Shown here piece after piece: positions 1 to 7,591 of a stretch of 64,000 nt of DNA (position 1 is the first letter of the stretch; every line of letters begins with the position of its first letter). The notes under the pieces are model-generated. The model had not been told where the DNA came from. It did not search any database and was given only the letters and a program-made list of their open reading frames with translations. The position numbers and the translations under genes are program-made. Location of the stretch: NCBI RefSeq assembly GCF_003054325.1, contig NZ_QBKU01000005.1, forward strand, positions 248,001-312,000, in the 5' to 3' direction. The stretch is from Sulfitobacter mediterraneus. Its GTDB lineage: Bacteria; Pseudomonadota; Alphaproteobacteria; Rhodobacterales; Rhodobacteraceae.

Positions 1-1670
1 ATACGTCCTATTATCTGCGTCAGGACAAGAATGGTCTCAATCTCGGCCCGTATGAGCGGAACTGTAAGGCCCATTGGGTCACGCCCCAAGACCCGATGCC
101 AGAGGATTTCTCATTCCAGCTCTACCCCGACGATCTGGAGCGTCTCGAATGGTACATCGAAGATGCCATGGCACGGGTGCCAATGCTGGGCACTTCCGGT
201 GTGGGGCGCGTGATCAACGGGCCGATCCCCTATGCTCCAGACGGCTTGCCGTTGATCGGGCCGATGCCGGGCGTGCCAAATGCGTTTGAGGCCTGCGTGT
301 TCACCTTTGGCATCACCCAAGGAGGCGGCGCGGGCAAGGTGCTCGCTGAATGGATCACCGAAGGACAGACTGAATGGGACATGTGGGCGGTCGATCCACG
401 CCGCTACACCGATTACACCGATCAGGACTTCTGCGATCAAAAAGCGATGGAAACCTATGGCCACGAATATGCCATGCATTTCCCGCACCATGTCTGGCCT
501 GCGGGACGGGATCGCAAGCTGTCTCCGGTCCATGACAAAATCCTCGCGGCAGGCGGCCAGATGGGCACTTTCAACGGCTGGGAACGCGCCAACTGGTTTG
601 CCAAACCGGGCGATGACACCTCCGAGGAAAGCACCCAAACATGGGATCGCAACGGCCCTTGGGCGGTGCGCGTCAAAGAAGAGGTCGAGGCGGTGCGCGA
701 TGGCGTTGGTGTCTTGGACCTGCCGGGCTTTTCCCGGTTCAACCTCTCTGGTGAGGGTGCCGCCGAATGGCTGCGCGGGCGGATCACCGGCGGCTTGCCC
801 AAAGTGGGGCGTATGAATCTGGCCTACTTTGGTGACAATCGCGGCCGCATCCTGACCGAAATGTCGATCCTGCGCCACGGCGAAGATCACTTTACCCTGA
901 TCACTGCCGCCACAGCGCAATGGCATGACTTTGACGTGCTGCGCCCGGCGCGGGATGCGGGGCTGAGCCTGACGGATCACACCACCGAATACTCAACACT
1001 GATCGTCACCGGCCCGCAAAGCCGAGCGCTGTTTGAAGCGTTGGAGACCAAGGCGGACCTGTCCTTGGGATGGTTGACCCATCAAGCGGCCGAAGTGGCA
1101 GGCAAGCCATGCGCATTGGCGCGGGTCAGTTTTGCCGGTGAACTGGGCTGGGAAATTCACGCCGCCAACGCCGATATTCCCACGCTTTATGATGCGGTGA
1201 TCGGCGCAGGTGCGAAACCCTTTGGCATGTTCGCATTGAACTCTATGCGGATCGAAAAAGGCTACCGCGCCTGGAAGGGCGATCTGTCCACCGACTATAC
1301 CCTGCTCGAAGGGGGACTTGACCGTTTTGTCAAACTCGACAAACCGCAGGATTTCCCCGGCAAGGCCGCGATGCAGCTGGAAAAGCAGGCAGGCAGCAAG
1401 AAACGCTTTGTGATCATGACCGTTGATGCGGGCGATCAGGACGCGCCCTACATGTCGACGGTCTGGCATGATGGCGCGGTTGTGGGCGAAACCACATCAG
1501 GCGATTGGGGCTACCGTGTGAACAGCTCTGTCGCGCTGGGTATGTTGCGGGCCGATCTGGCGGTGCCGGGCACAGAGGTCGAGATCGATATTTTCGGCAA
1601 AATGTGCAAAGCCACAGTGCAACCAGATCAACCGCTTTGGGATCCACAAAACGAACGCATCCGGGCCTGA
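1..1670 (+). CDS. Dimethylglycine/sarcosine dehydrogenase-like FAD oxidoreductase with GCV_T domain, 5' partial
   Basis: The frame is already open at base 3 and its start lies outside the window, so only the C-terminal part is seen. What remains is the end of a DAO-type FAD domain (PYAPDGLPLIGP, then GITQGGGAGKVLAEW), followed by a GCV_T-like folate-binding module and its C-terminal barrel (FPGKAAM). Family members oxidatively remove a methyl group from dimethylglycine, sarcosine or related amines and pass it to tetrahydrofolate. The linker motif GWERANWFAKPG recurs as GWERANWFAGPG in the gene at 2748, so the two are paralogues. Only three bases separate its stop from the following regulator gene. 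The exact substrate cannot be read from sequence. Confidence 0.85.
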   Translation, partial: TSYYLRQDKNGLNLGPYERNCKAHWVTPQDPMPEDFSFQLYPDDLERLEWYIEDAMARVPMLGTSGVGRVINGPIPYAPDGLPLIGPMPGVPNAFEACVFTFGITQGGGAGKVLAEWITEGQTEWDMWAVDPRRYTDYTDQDFCDQKAMETYGHEYAMHFPHHVWPAGRDRKLSPVHDKILAAGGQMGTFNGWERANWFAKPGDDTSEESTQTWDRNGPWAVRVKEEVEAVRDGVGVLDLPGFSRFNLSGEGAAEWLRGRITGGLPKVGRMNLAYFGDNRGRILTEMSILRHGEDHFTLITAATAQWHDFDVLRPARDAGLSLTDHTTEYSTLIVTGPQSRALFEALETKADLSLGWLTHQAAEVAGKPCALARVSFAGELGWEIHAANADIPTLYDAVIGAGAKPFGMFALNSMRIEKGYRAWKGDLSTDYTLLEGGLDRFVKLDKPQDFPGKAAMQLEKQAGSKKRFVIMTVDAGDQDAPYMSTVWHDGAVVGETTSGDWGYRVNSSVALGMLRADLAVPGTEVEIDIFGKMCKATVQPDQPLWDPQNERIRA

Positions 1671-1673
1671 TCC

Positions 1674-2672
1674 ATGGCACGCGGGTCCAGCCTCCTTGCC
1701 CGAGAAGCGCCCCGTCAGGGGCGCTTTGACATCATTGTCGAGGATGGTTTTGTCCTGACTGAACTGGCCGCGGTTGTGGATGTTTTGCGCATCACCAACC
1801 GCGTCTGCCAGCAAGAGGTGTTTGGCTGGCGCTTTCGGTCGATATCGGGCGGTGCCAAACGGGACAGTGTGGGCGTGACCGTGGACACCGCCCCTTTGGC
1901 CGAACGCCCTTCGGTGGATTATGCGATCATGCTGGGCAATGCCGATGCGGGGGCGATGGCTGTTCCGCTCCGCCGGGTATTGTCCGCCTATGGGGCGCGG
2001 GGTGCCCGGCTTTTCCTGCTGGCGGAGGCCGCAAGTCACTACATTCGCAGCCACAACAAGGGCGCGGTTCATACCACCCATTGGGAAAACCGGCTGGCCC
2101 AGTCCGAAGAGGTGGATGCCAGCGATTGGGGTGCAGAACTGGCCCGCGATCATGATGGGATCACCACTTGCGCCGGAATGGGTGCAACTGTGGATCTGAT
2201 GTTATCGGTTGTTGCGGGGCATGTCTCGCAAGCGGCGATGATGAATGTCAGTGACATTCTGTTGCATCACCACGTCCGCGATATGCGCACGCCGCAGCCC
2301 TTCGGCAGTGACCAATCGTCTGCTTTGGGCGATCCTGATCTGGATGCCTGCATCGCATTGATGAAAGCCAACCTCGAAGAGCCGCTGCCGATACAAGACC
2401 TTTGCCGCCTACTGAATATCTCGAACCGGTCTCTGGAACGCAAATTCAGCCGATACCTGGGACTGACACCCAACAGCTACTATCGCGAGCTGCGGCTCAA
2501 CAAAGCATCCGCGCTTTTGCTCAACACCTCTCTCAGTATCCGAGAAGTTGGACTGGCTTGTGGGTTCTCCAGCAGTTTCGCGCCGCTCTTCAAGACTGTG
2601 TTCGGCTGTACCCCTGCAGAGGCCCGCCGCCGCAAACGTCCGACCCCCGCAATTGCGCATTCCGCCGGATAG
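1674..2672 (+). CDS. GlxA-family AraC-type transcriptional regulator
   Basis: This 332-residue protein has an N-terminal DJ-1/PfpI-like (GATase1-like) domain over roughly residues 15-190. It ends in a C-terminal AraC double helix-turn-helix (about 220-320), with LPIQDLCRLLNISNRSLERK and the second-helix signature IREVGLACGFSSSF. The architecture is that of GlxA and of GbdR, the glycine betaine/dimethylglycine-responsive activator of pseudomonads. It lies between two dimethylglycine-dehydrogenase-like genes on the same strand, so control of that catabolism is a reasonable inference. The ligand is not identifiable. The ATG at 1674 follows the upstream stop by three bases, suggesting co-translation. 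Confidence 0.85.
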   Translation: MARGSSLLAREAPRQGRFDIIVEDGFVLTELAAVVDVLRITNRVCQQEVFGWRFRSISGGAKRDSVGVTVDTAPLAERPSVDYAIMLGNADAGAMAVPLRRVLSAYGARGARLFLLAEAASHYIRSHNKGAVHTTHWENRLAQSEEVDASDWGAELARDHDGITTCAGMGATVDLMLSVVAGHVSQAAMMNVSDILLHHHVRDMRTPQPFGSDQSSALGDPDLDACIALMKANLEEPLPIQDLCRLLNISNRSLERKFSRYLGLTPNSYYRELRLNKASALLLNTSLSIREVGLACGFSSSFAPLFKTVFGCTPAEARRRKRPTPAIAHSAG

Positions 2673-2747
2673 CCGCCGTTTTTAACCTGACCAGCGCGTC
2701 TGTTTCGCGCCATGATCGCCCAACATTCAACCCAAAAGGTGCCCACC

Positions 2748-5192
2748 ATGCCTGTTCCCCCGTCCAAAGCCCGCGTTGTCATTATCGGTGGCGGCGTCAT
2801 CGGTTGTTCTGTCGCTTACCACCTGACCAAGCTGGGGTGGAAAGACGTTGTGTTGCTAGAACGCAAACAGCTGACCTCTGGCACCACCTGGCATGCGGCG
2901 GGTCTGATCGCGCAATTGCGGGCCACGGCCAATATGACCAAACTGGCCAAATATTCGCAGGAACTTTACGGCAATCTCGAAACAGAAACGGGCGTTGCAA
3001 CGGGGTTCAAGCGCTGCGGGTCGATCACCGTGGCCCTGACCGAAGAACGCCGAGAAGAGATCTACCGCCAGGCGGCGATGGCCCGTGCCTTTGGTGTGGA
3101 CGTTGAGGAAATCAGCCCAAAAGAGGTGCTTGAAAAATACGAACACCTGAACATCGAAGGGGTCACAGGCGCGGTCTATCTGGACAAAGACGGGCAAGGC
3201 GATCCGGCCAATATCGCACTTGCGATGGCAAAGGGCGCCCGACAAGGCGGCGCGCAGGTTCTTGAACGCACCCGCGCCACCGGCGTCACTCGCGCGGGTC
3301 GGCGGATCACCGGCGTGGATTGGGCGCAGGGCGAGGAAACTGGTCACATCGCCTGTGATATGGTGGTGAACTGCGGCGGCATGTGGGGACATGAGGTTGG
3401 CCGGATGCTGGGCGTGAATGTGCCACTTCAGGCTTGTGAGCATTTCTATATCGTCACCGAAGCCATTGAGGGGCTGAAGCAACTGCCGGTCCTGCGCGTG
3501 CCGGACGAATGCGCCTATTATAAAGAAGACGCAGGCAAGATCCTGCTTGGGGCCTTTGAGCCAAACGCCAAACCCTGGGCGCTGGATGGTATTCCGGCGG
3601 ACTTTGAATTTGACCAGTTGCCCGAAGATTTTGACCACTTCGAGCCGATCCTCGAACATGCGGTGAACCGGATGCCGATGCTGGCCGAGGCGGGCATTCA
3701 TACGTTCTTTAACGGGCCGGAAAGCTTTACCCCCGATGACGCCTATCACCTTGGCCTCGCGCCAGAGATGGACAATGTCTGGGTCGCAGCGGGCTTTAAC
3801 TCCATTGGTATCCAGTCGGCTGGCGGCGCTGGCATGGCGCTGGCGCAATGGATGCACGACGGTGAGAAACCCTTTGATCTGGGCGATGTCGACATCATCC
3901 GCATGCAGCCCTTCCAAGGCAACAAAACCTATCTGGCCGAACGGTCCAAGGAAACGTTGGGCCTGCTCTATGCCGATCACTACCCCTACCGGCAAAAGGC
4001 CACTGCACGCGGTGTGCGCCGCACGCCCTTCCATCAGCACCTCAAGGACCGCGGCGCCGTGATGGGCGAGCTGGCGGGCTGGGAACGCGCCAACTGGTTT
4101 GCCGGTCCGGGGCAGACACCGGAATATGAATACAGCTGGAAGCGGCAAAACTTCTTTGAAAACGTCCGCGCCGAACATATGGCCGTGCGCGAGAACGTCG
4201 GCATGTACGACATGTCATCCTTTGGCAAAATCCGTGTCGAAGGGCGCGATGCCTGTGCCTTTATGAACCACATCGGCGGCGGGCAATACGATGTGCCCGT
4301 GGGCAAAATTGTCTACACCCAATTCCTGAACCAACGCGGCGGGATCGAGGCGGATGTGACCGTCACGCGCCTGTCCGAAACCGCCTATCTGGTGGTGACC
4401 CCCGCGGCCACTTGTCTGGCCGATGAAACATGGATGCGCCGTCATCAAGGCGCATTCAACGTGGTCATCACGGATGTCACGGCAGGCGAAGGTGTGCTGG
4501 CCGTTATGGGGCCGAACGCTCGTAAATTGCTGCAAGCCGTCTCGCCCAATGATTTCAGCAATGCGGTCAATCCTTTCGGCACCGCGCAAGAGATCGAGAT
4601 CGGGATGGGTCTCGCCCGTGTGCACCGCGTGACCTATGTGGGTGAACTGGGCTGGGAGATTTACGTCAGTGCCGATCAATCTGCCCATGTGTTTGAGGTG
4701 CTGGCAGAGGCAGGCGCGGACATGGATCTGAAACTCTGCGGGATGCATATGATGGACAGCTGCCGCATCGAAAAGGGCTTCCGCCACTTTGGCCATGACA
4801 TCACCGCAGAAGACCACGTGCTGGAGGCGGGCCTCGGCTTTGCTGTAAAAACCGACAAGCCCGATTTTATCGGCCGCGATGCGGTGCTGCGCAAAAAAGA
4901 AAACGGGCTGGAGGCGCGGATGGTGCAATTCCGCCTGACTGATCCTGAACCGCTGCTTTATCACAATGAACCGGTGCTGCGGGACGGTGAAATTGTCGGT
5001 TACTTGTCGTCGGGTTCTTATGGGCATGCGCTGGGCGGTGCGATGGGCCTTGGCTATGTGCCATGCAAAGGCGAAAGCGCGGCTGATGTCTTGGCTTCTT
5101 CCTACGAGATCGACGTGGCAGGCACCCGCGTCAAGGCAGATGCATCGCTGAAACCCATGTATGACCCGGCCTCCGAGCGGGTCAAAGTTTAG
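2748..5192 (+). CDS. Dimethylglycine/sarcosine dehydrogenase-like FAD oxidoreductase, complete
   Basis: A complete 814-residue enzyme. The N-terminal Rossmann motif VIIGGGVIGCSVAYHL (residues 11-26) is followed by SGTTWHAAGL. His49 in that motif matches the histidine that covalently holds FAD in dimethylglycine and sarcosine dehydrogenases. The FAD domain runs to about residue 390, then GWERANWFAGPG and a GCV_T/aminomethyltransferase-like half. The expected reaction is oxidative N-demethylation with formation of methylene-tetrahydrofolate, feeding electrons to ETF. An in-frame ATG also exists at 2712, but 2748 has the better-spaced AAAGGTG ribosome site and begins just before the Rossmann strand. 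It is a paralogue of the truncated gene at the window start; dimethylglycine versus sarcosine is undecided. Confidence 0.88.
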   Translation: MPVPPSKARVVIIGGGVIGCSVAYHLTKLGWKDVVLLERKQLTSGTTWHAAGLIAQLRATANMTKLAKYSQELYGNLETETGVATGFKRCGSITVALTEERREEIYRQAAMARAFGVDVEEISPKEVLEKYEHLNIEGVTGAVYLDKDGQGDPANIALAMAKGARQGGAQVLERTRATGVTRAGRRITGVDWAQGEETGHIACDMVVNCGGMWGHEVGRMLGVNVPLQACEHFYIVTEAIEGLKQLPVLRVPDECAYYKEDAGKILLGAFEPNAKPWALDGIPADFEFDQLPEDFDHFEPILEHAVNRMPMLAEAGIHTFFNGPESFTPDDAYHLGLAPEMDNVWVAAGFNSIGIQSAGGAGMALAQWMHDGEKPFDLGDVDIIRMQPFQGNKTYLAERSKETLGLLYADHYPYRQKATARGVRRTPFHQHLKDRGAVMGELAGWERANWFAGPGQTPEYEYSWKRQNFFENVRAEHMAVRENVGMYDMSSFGKIRVEGRDACAFMNHIGGGQYDVPVGKIVYTQFLNQRGGIEADVTVTRLSETAYLVVTPAATCLADETWMRRHQGAFNVVITDVTAGEGVLAVMGPNARKLLQAVSPNDFSNAVNPFGTAQEIEIGMGLARVHRVTYVGELGWEIYVSADQSAHVFEVLAEAGADMDLKLCGMHMMDSCRIEKGFRHFGHDITAEDHVLEAGLGFAVKTDKPDFIGRDAVLRKKENGLEARMVQFRLTDPEPLLYHNEPVLRDGEIVGYLSSGSYGHALGGAMGLGYVPCKGESAADVLASSYEIDVAGTRVKADASLKPMYDPASERVKV

Positions 5193-5215
5193 GGCTGGTC
5201 GCCCCCCACAATCGC

Positions 5216-5253
5216 GGTTACGCATGACGGCGGAGGATCCGCCATGCGTAACC
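5216..5253 (+). promoter_or_regulatory. Start-codon-sequestering hairpin of rarD
   Basis: GGTTACGCAT (5216-5225) is the exact complement of ATGCGTAACC (5244-5253), and GGCGGA (5229-5234) of TCCGCC (5238-5243). The only interruptions are a 3-base bulge and a 3-base loop. This 16-bp stem contains most of the GGAGGA ribosome site (5232-5237) and the ATG itself (5244). Translational control is inferred from base pairing, not from a known family. Confidence 0.6.
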
Positions 5254-6164
5254 CAGACACCCTGCCACCCACCAAAAACGAAGACACACCGCAAGGTCTG
5301 GCCTATGCGATGGGCGCCTATGTGTTTTGGGGGTTTCTGCCGCTTTATATGAAACTGCTCTCGCATATTCCGGCGGCCGAAGTGGTTGCGCATCGGGTTG
5401 TCTGGTCCCTGCCGATTGCTGCGGTGGTGTTGATCATCTTGCGCCGCACCGACGCCCTGCGCGAGGCGCTGCGCAATCCGCGCATGCTCGCTATGGGCTG
5501 TGTGACGGCGGCGCTGATCTCGGTCAACTGGGGGATCTATGTCTGGGCGATCACCTCTGGCAATGCGCTTGAGGCGGCGCTGGGCTATTACATCAACCCG
5601 TTGTTCAGCATCTTCCTCGCGGCGGTCCTGCTGGGGGAACGCCTGACCAAGGCGCAAATGCTGGCGATTACGCTGGCTGCGGGCGCGGTGCTGGTCCTGA
5701 CGCTAGATGCAGGGCGGATGCCGTGGGTTGCACTGGCACTGACCGTATCCTGGGGGTTTTACGCGCTGGCCAAGAAAAGCCTGCCGATTGGCCCCAATCA
5801 GGGGTTCTTGCTTGAGGTGCTGATCCTGATCGTTCCGGCGATTGGCTATCTTGGGTACCTTACCGCGACCGGCCAATCGCATTTCAGCCTCGCACCGACC
5901 CGCGACACATGGCTGTTGATCGGCTGCGGCGCGGTGACGGCTGTGCCGTTGATGATCTATGCAAACGGGGCAAAATTGCTGCGCCTCTCGACGATTGGCG
6001 TCTTGCAATACATCGCACCAACGATGATCTTTCTTGTGGCGGTTCTGGTGTTTGACGAACCGTTTGGAAAGGCAAGGATGATCGCCTTTCCGATGATTTG
6101 GACCGCGTTGATTGTCTATTCCGGGTCGATGTTCCTGAGTATGCGGAAAACCTCAAAAACTTAA
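5244..6164 (+). CDS. rarD: RarD-type EamA/DMT transporter
   Basis: A 306-residue inner-membrane protein with about ten hydrophobic segments and two EamA halves. The start of the conserved core, GLAYAMGAYVFWGFLPLYMK, and HRVVWSLP are typical of RarD, the chloramphenicol-sensitive-protein branch of drug/metabolite transporters. The physiological substrate of RarD proteins is unsettled; amino-acid or metabolite export is usual for the superfamily. The ATG at 5244 has a GGAGGA ribosome site six bases upstream, but both are inside a strong hairpin (5216-5253). The gene follows the demethylase by 51 bases and may be co-transcribed. Confidence 0.88.
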   Translation: MRNPDTLPPTKNEDTPQGLAYAMGAYVFWGFLPLYMKLLSHIPAAEVVAHRVVWSLPIAAVVLIILRRTDALREALRNPRMLAMGCVTAALISVNWGIYVWAITSGNALEAALGYYINPLFSIFLAAVLLGERLTKAQMLAITLAAGAVLVLTLDAGRMPWVALALTVSWGFYALAKKSLPIGPNQGFLLEVLILIVPAIGYLGYLTATGQSHFSLAPTRDTWLLIGCGAVTAVPLMIYANGAKLLRLSTIGVLQYIAPTMIFLVAVLVFDEPFGKARMIAFPMIWTALIVYSGSMFLSMRKTSKT

Positions 6165-6173
6165 GCGCAGGCC

Positions 6174-6584
6174 CTAAGACAGCGCCTCTCGCAGCTTGAG
6201 AAACCGCGGATCGGTCGCAACGCGTTTGTTCATCGCCTCGCGCAGCGCACCGACGGTTTTATGTGGCCGCATCACCACCTCCAGCTGCTGCATCTCACCG
6301 GCCTCGTTCAAGGTCATCAGATCCAGCCCGACACAATCCAAGCCATCGATCTTGCACTCAAATTCAAGGATCCAATAATCGTCCTCACCCAGCACCCGGC
6401 GATAGCGGAAGTCCTCAAACACTTCGCCAACATGGCCCAACACCGCCGAGACCGCCTCGCGGCCCCGCCATGTCGCCCAATAGGTCGGCGGCATGAAGCG
6501 GATATCGTCGGCCATCAATTCCGACACGCCCTCATGATTGCCCTCAAGTACCATATCGTGAAACTTTTGCACTGTGGGATGCAT
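6174..6584 (-). CDS. NTF2/SnoaL-like fold protein
   Basis: A 136-residue protein with the look of the NTF2-like superfamily: an N-terminal helix (MHPTVQKFHDMVLEG), then FMPPTYWATWRGREAVSAVL and alternating beta strands such as YWILEFECKIDGLDCVGLDL. Such proteins range from isomerases to ligand-binding proteins, and nothing here fixes a reaction. I chose the ATG at 6584 over the in-frame ATG 33 bases upstream because AAAGGAG lies directly before it and conserved-looking sequence begins there. It converges on rarD with a nine-base gap. Confidence 0.75.
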   Translation of the reverse strand: MHPTVQKFHDMVLEGNHEGVSELMADDIRFMPPTYWATWRGREAVSAVLGHVGEVFEDFRYRRVLGEDDYWILEFECKIDGLDCVGLDLMTLNEAGEMQQLEVVMRPHKTVGALREAMNKRVATDPRFLKLREALS

Positions 6585-6619
6585 CTCAATTCTCCTTTGT
6601 TTGGCAAAGACTGGCATGA

Positions 6620-6642
6620 GGTGGGTTGAAAACCCACCCTAC
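6620..6642. repeat. REP-like hairpin, copy 1
   Basis: GGTGGGTT-GAA-AACCCACC followed by CTAC makes a perfect 8-bp stem between two divergent genes. A sister element with the same layout (8-bp GC-rich stem, then CCTAC or CTACG) sits at 59598-59620. Confidence 0.55.
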
Positions 6643-6661
6643 ATCTGTGATCGAACGGCCT

Positions 6662-7309
6662 ATGGACGTTACGTATTCTCCGCCCCAAGACCCGCTGGTG
6701 ATTCTGTATGAAGATGCAGAGGTTCTGCTGGTCGACAAACCCGCCGGTCTGCTGAGCGTGCCGGGCAAGGGCGAACATCTGGCCGATTGCCTGCTCACGC
6801 GGGTGCAGGCCGCCTTTCCCGATGCTTTGCTGGTGCACCGTCTGGACCGCGACACATCCGGCGTTATGATATTTGCCCTGACGCCCTATGCCCAACGCCA
6901 CCTTGGGCTGCAGTTTGAAAAACGCATGACCCGCAAAACCTACGTTGCGCGGGTTTGGGGCGTTCCGGCGGAAAAGTCCGGAACGATTGATTTGCCCCTG
7001 ATCGTGGATTGGCCAAACCGCCCGTTGCAGAAGGTTTGCCATGACACGGGCAAACCGGCGCAGACAGACTGGCGTGTGATCAAGAACGAGGGCACTACGG
7101 CCCGCGTGCGCCTTATGCCGAAAACCGGCCGCAGCCATCAGTTGCGCGTGCATATGCTGGCGCTGGGGCATCCGATCTTGGGCGATCCGTTTTATGCCAG
7201 CGGCCCTGCCTTGGATTTCCCGCGCCTGATGCTGCATTCCGAAGAACTGCGCTTCAACCATCCACAGGGTGGCCGATCCGTAAAAATTCGGGCGAAGGCA
7301 CCGTTCTGA
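6662..7309 (+). CDS. rluA: RluA-family RNA pseudouridine synthase
   Basis: A 215-residue cytoplasmic enzyme that isomerises uridine to pseudouridine in RNA. The motif HRLDRDTSG (residues 59-67) contains the catalytic Asp62. VDKPAGLLSVPGKG and the C-terminal RSHQLRVHMLALGHPILGD are also family hallmarks. There is no N-terminal S4 domain and the length is close to E. coli RluA (about 219 aa), so a 23S rRNA A-site-type/tRNA position-32 role is most likely, though other RluA-subfamily targets are possible. The ATG at 6662 is chosen for homology. Non-ATG starts upstream (TTG 6626, GTG 6647) would extend into the REP-like hairpin. It is divergent from the NTF2-like gene. Confidence 0.85.
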   Translation: MDVTYSPPQDPLVILYEDAEVLLVDKPAGLLSVPGKGEHLADCLLTRVQAAFPDALLVHRLDRDTSGVMIFALTPYAQRHLGLQFEKRMTRKTYVARVWGVPAEKSGTIDLPLIVDWPNRPLQKVCHDTGKPAQTDWRVIKNEGTTARVRLMPKTGRSHQLRVHMLALGHPILGDPFYASGPALDFPRLMLHSEELRFNHPQGGRSVKIRAKAPF

Positions 7310-7316
7310 GAGGGCG

Positions 7317-7508
7317 GGATTGAGTTTTTCTTGCCAAATGAAGCCAAGAAGGCCGCTTTACACTTCGTTTACCTTGCGCGGCTAACGTCGTGTCGCGCGG
7401 GTAGCTGGAGAGCGACCCCGTGTGCCAAGTGAAGCCCCGTTCGGCCGGGCGCACCGGTCTGGACGGGGTGATGGCACTTTGCTTCATTTGGCAAGAAAAA
7501 CTCAATCC
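7317..7508. repeat. 192-bp element with perfect 28-bp inverted ends (MITE-like)
   Basis: The 28 bases at 7317-7344 (GGATTGAG...ATGAAGC) recur exactly, inverted, at 7481-7508. The 136-base interior has no convincing gene. No clear target-site duplication flanks it. A 24-base piece of the same end sequence is found again at 28129-28152. The element occupies the gap between two convergent genes (rluA-type and aldehyde dehydrogenase). Non-autonomous element or paired intergenic repeat are both possible. Confidence 0.65.
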
Positions 7509-7541
7509 TACTGGTTCTCTCGGGCGCGGCCAGTTGAAATG

Positions 7542-7566
7542 AAAAAGGGCCGCCCGAAAGCAGCCC
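7542..7566 (-). terminator. Rho-independent terminator of the aldehyde dehydrogenase gene
   Basis: Read on the minus strand, GGGCTGC-TTTCGG-GCGGCCC forms a 7-bp stem followed by TTTTT, 25 bases past the stop of the gene at 7592-9019. Confidence 0.65.
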
Positions 7567-7591
7567 CAAATCACGCGCCAGTGATGGCGGT

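Noticed and set aside
4215..5657. 480-codon minus-strand open frame
   Set aside because: It is antisense to the demethylase and the rarD start, both with clear domain motifs. Its composition is skewed to Arg, Gln and His.
7317..7508. Insertion sequence
   Set aside because: Inverted ends are perfect, but there is no transposase frame and no target duplication visible, so it is listed as a repeat and not as an IS.
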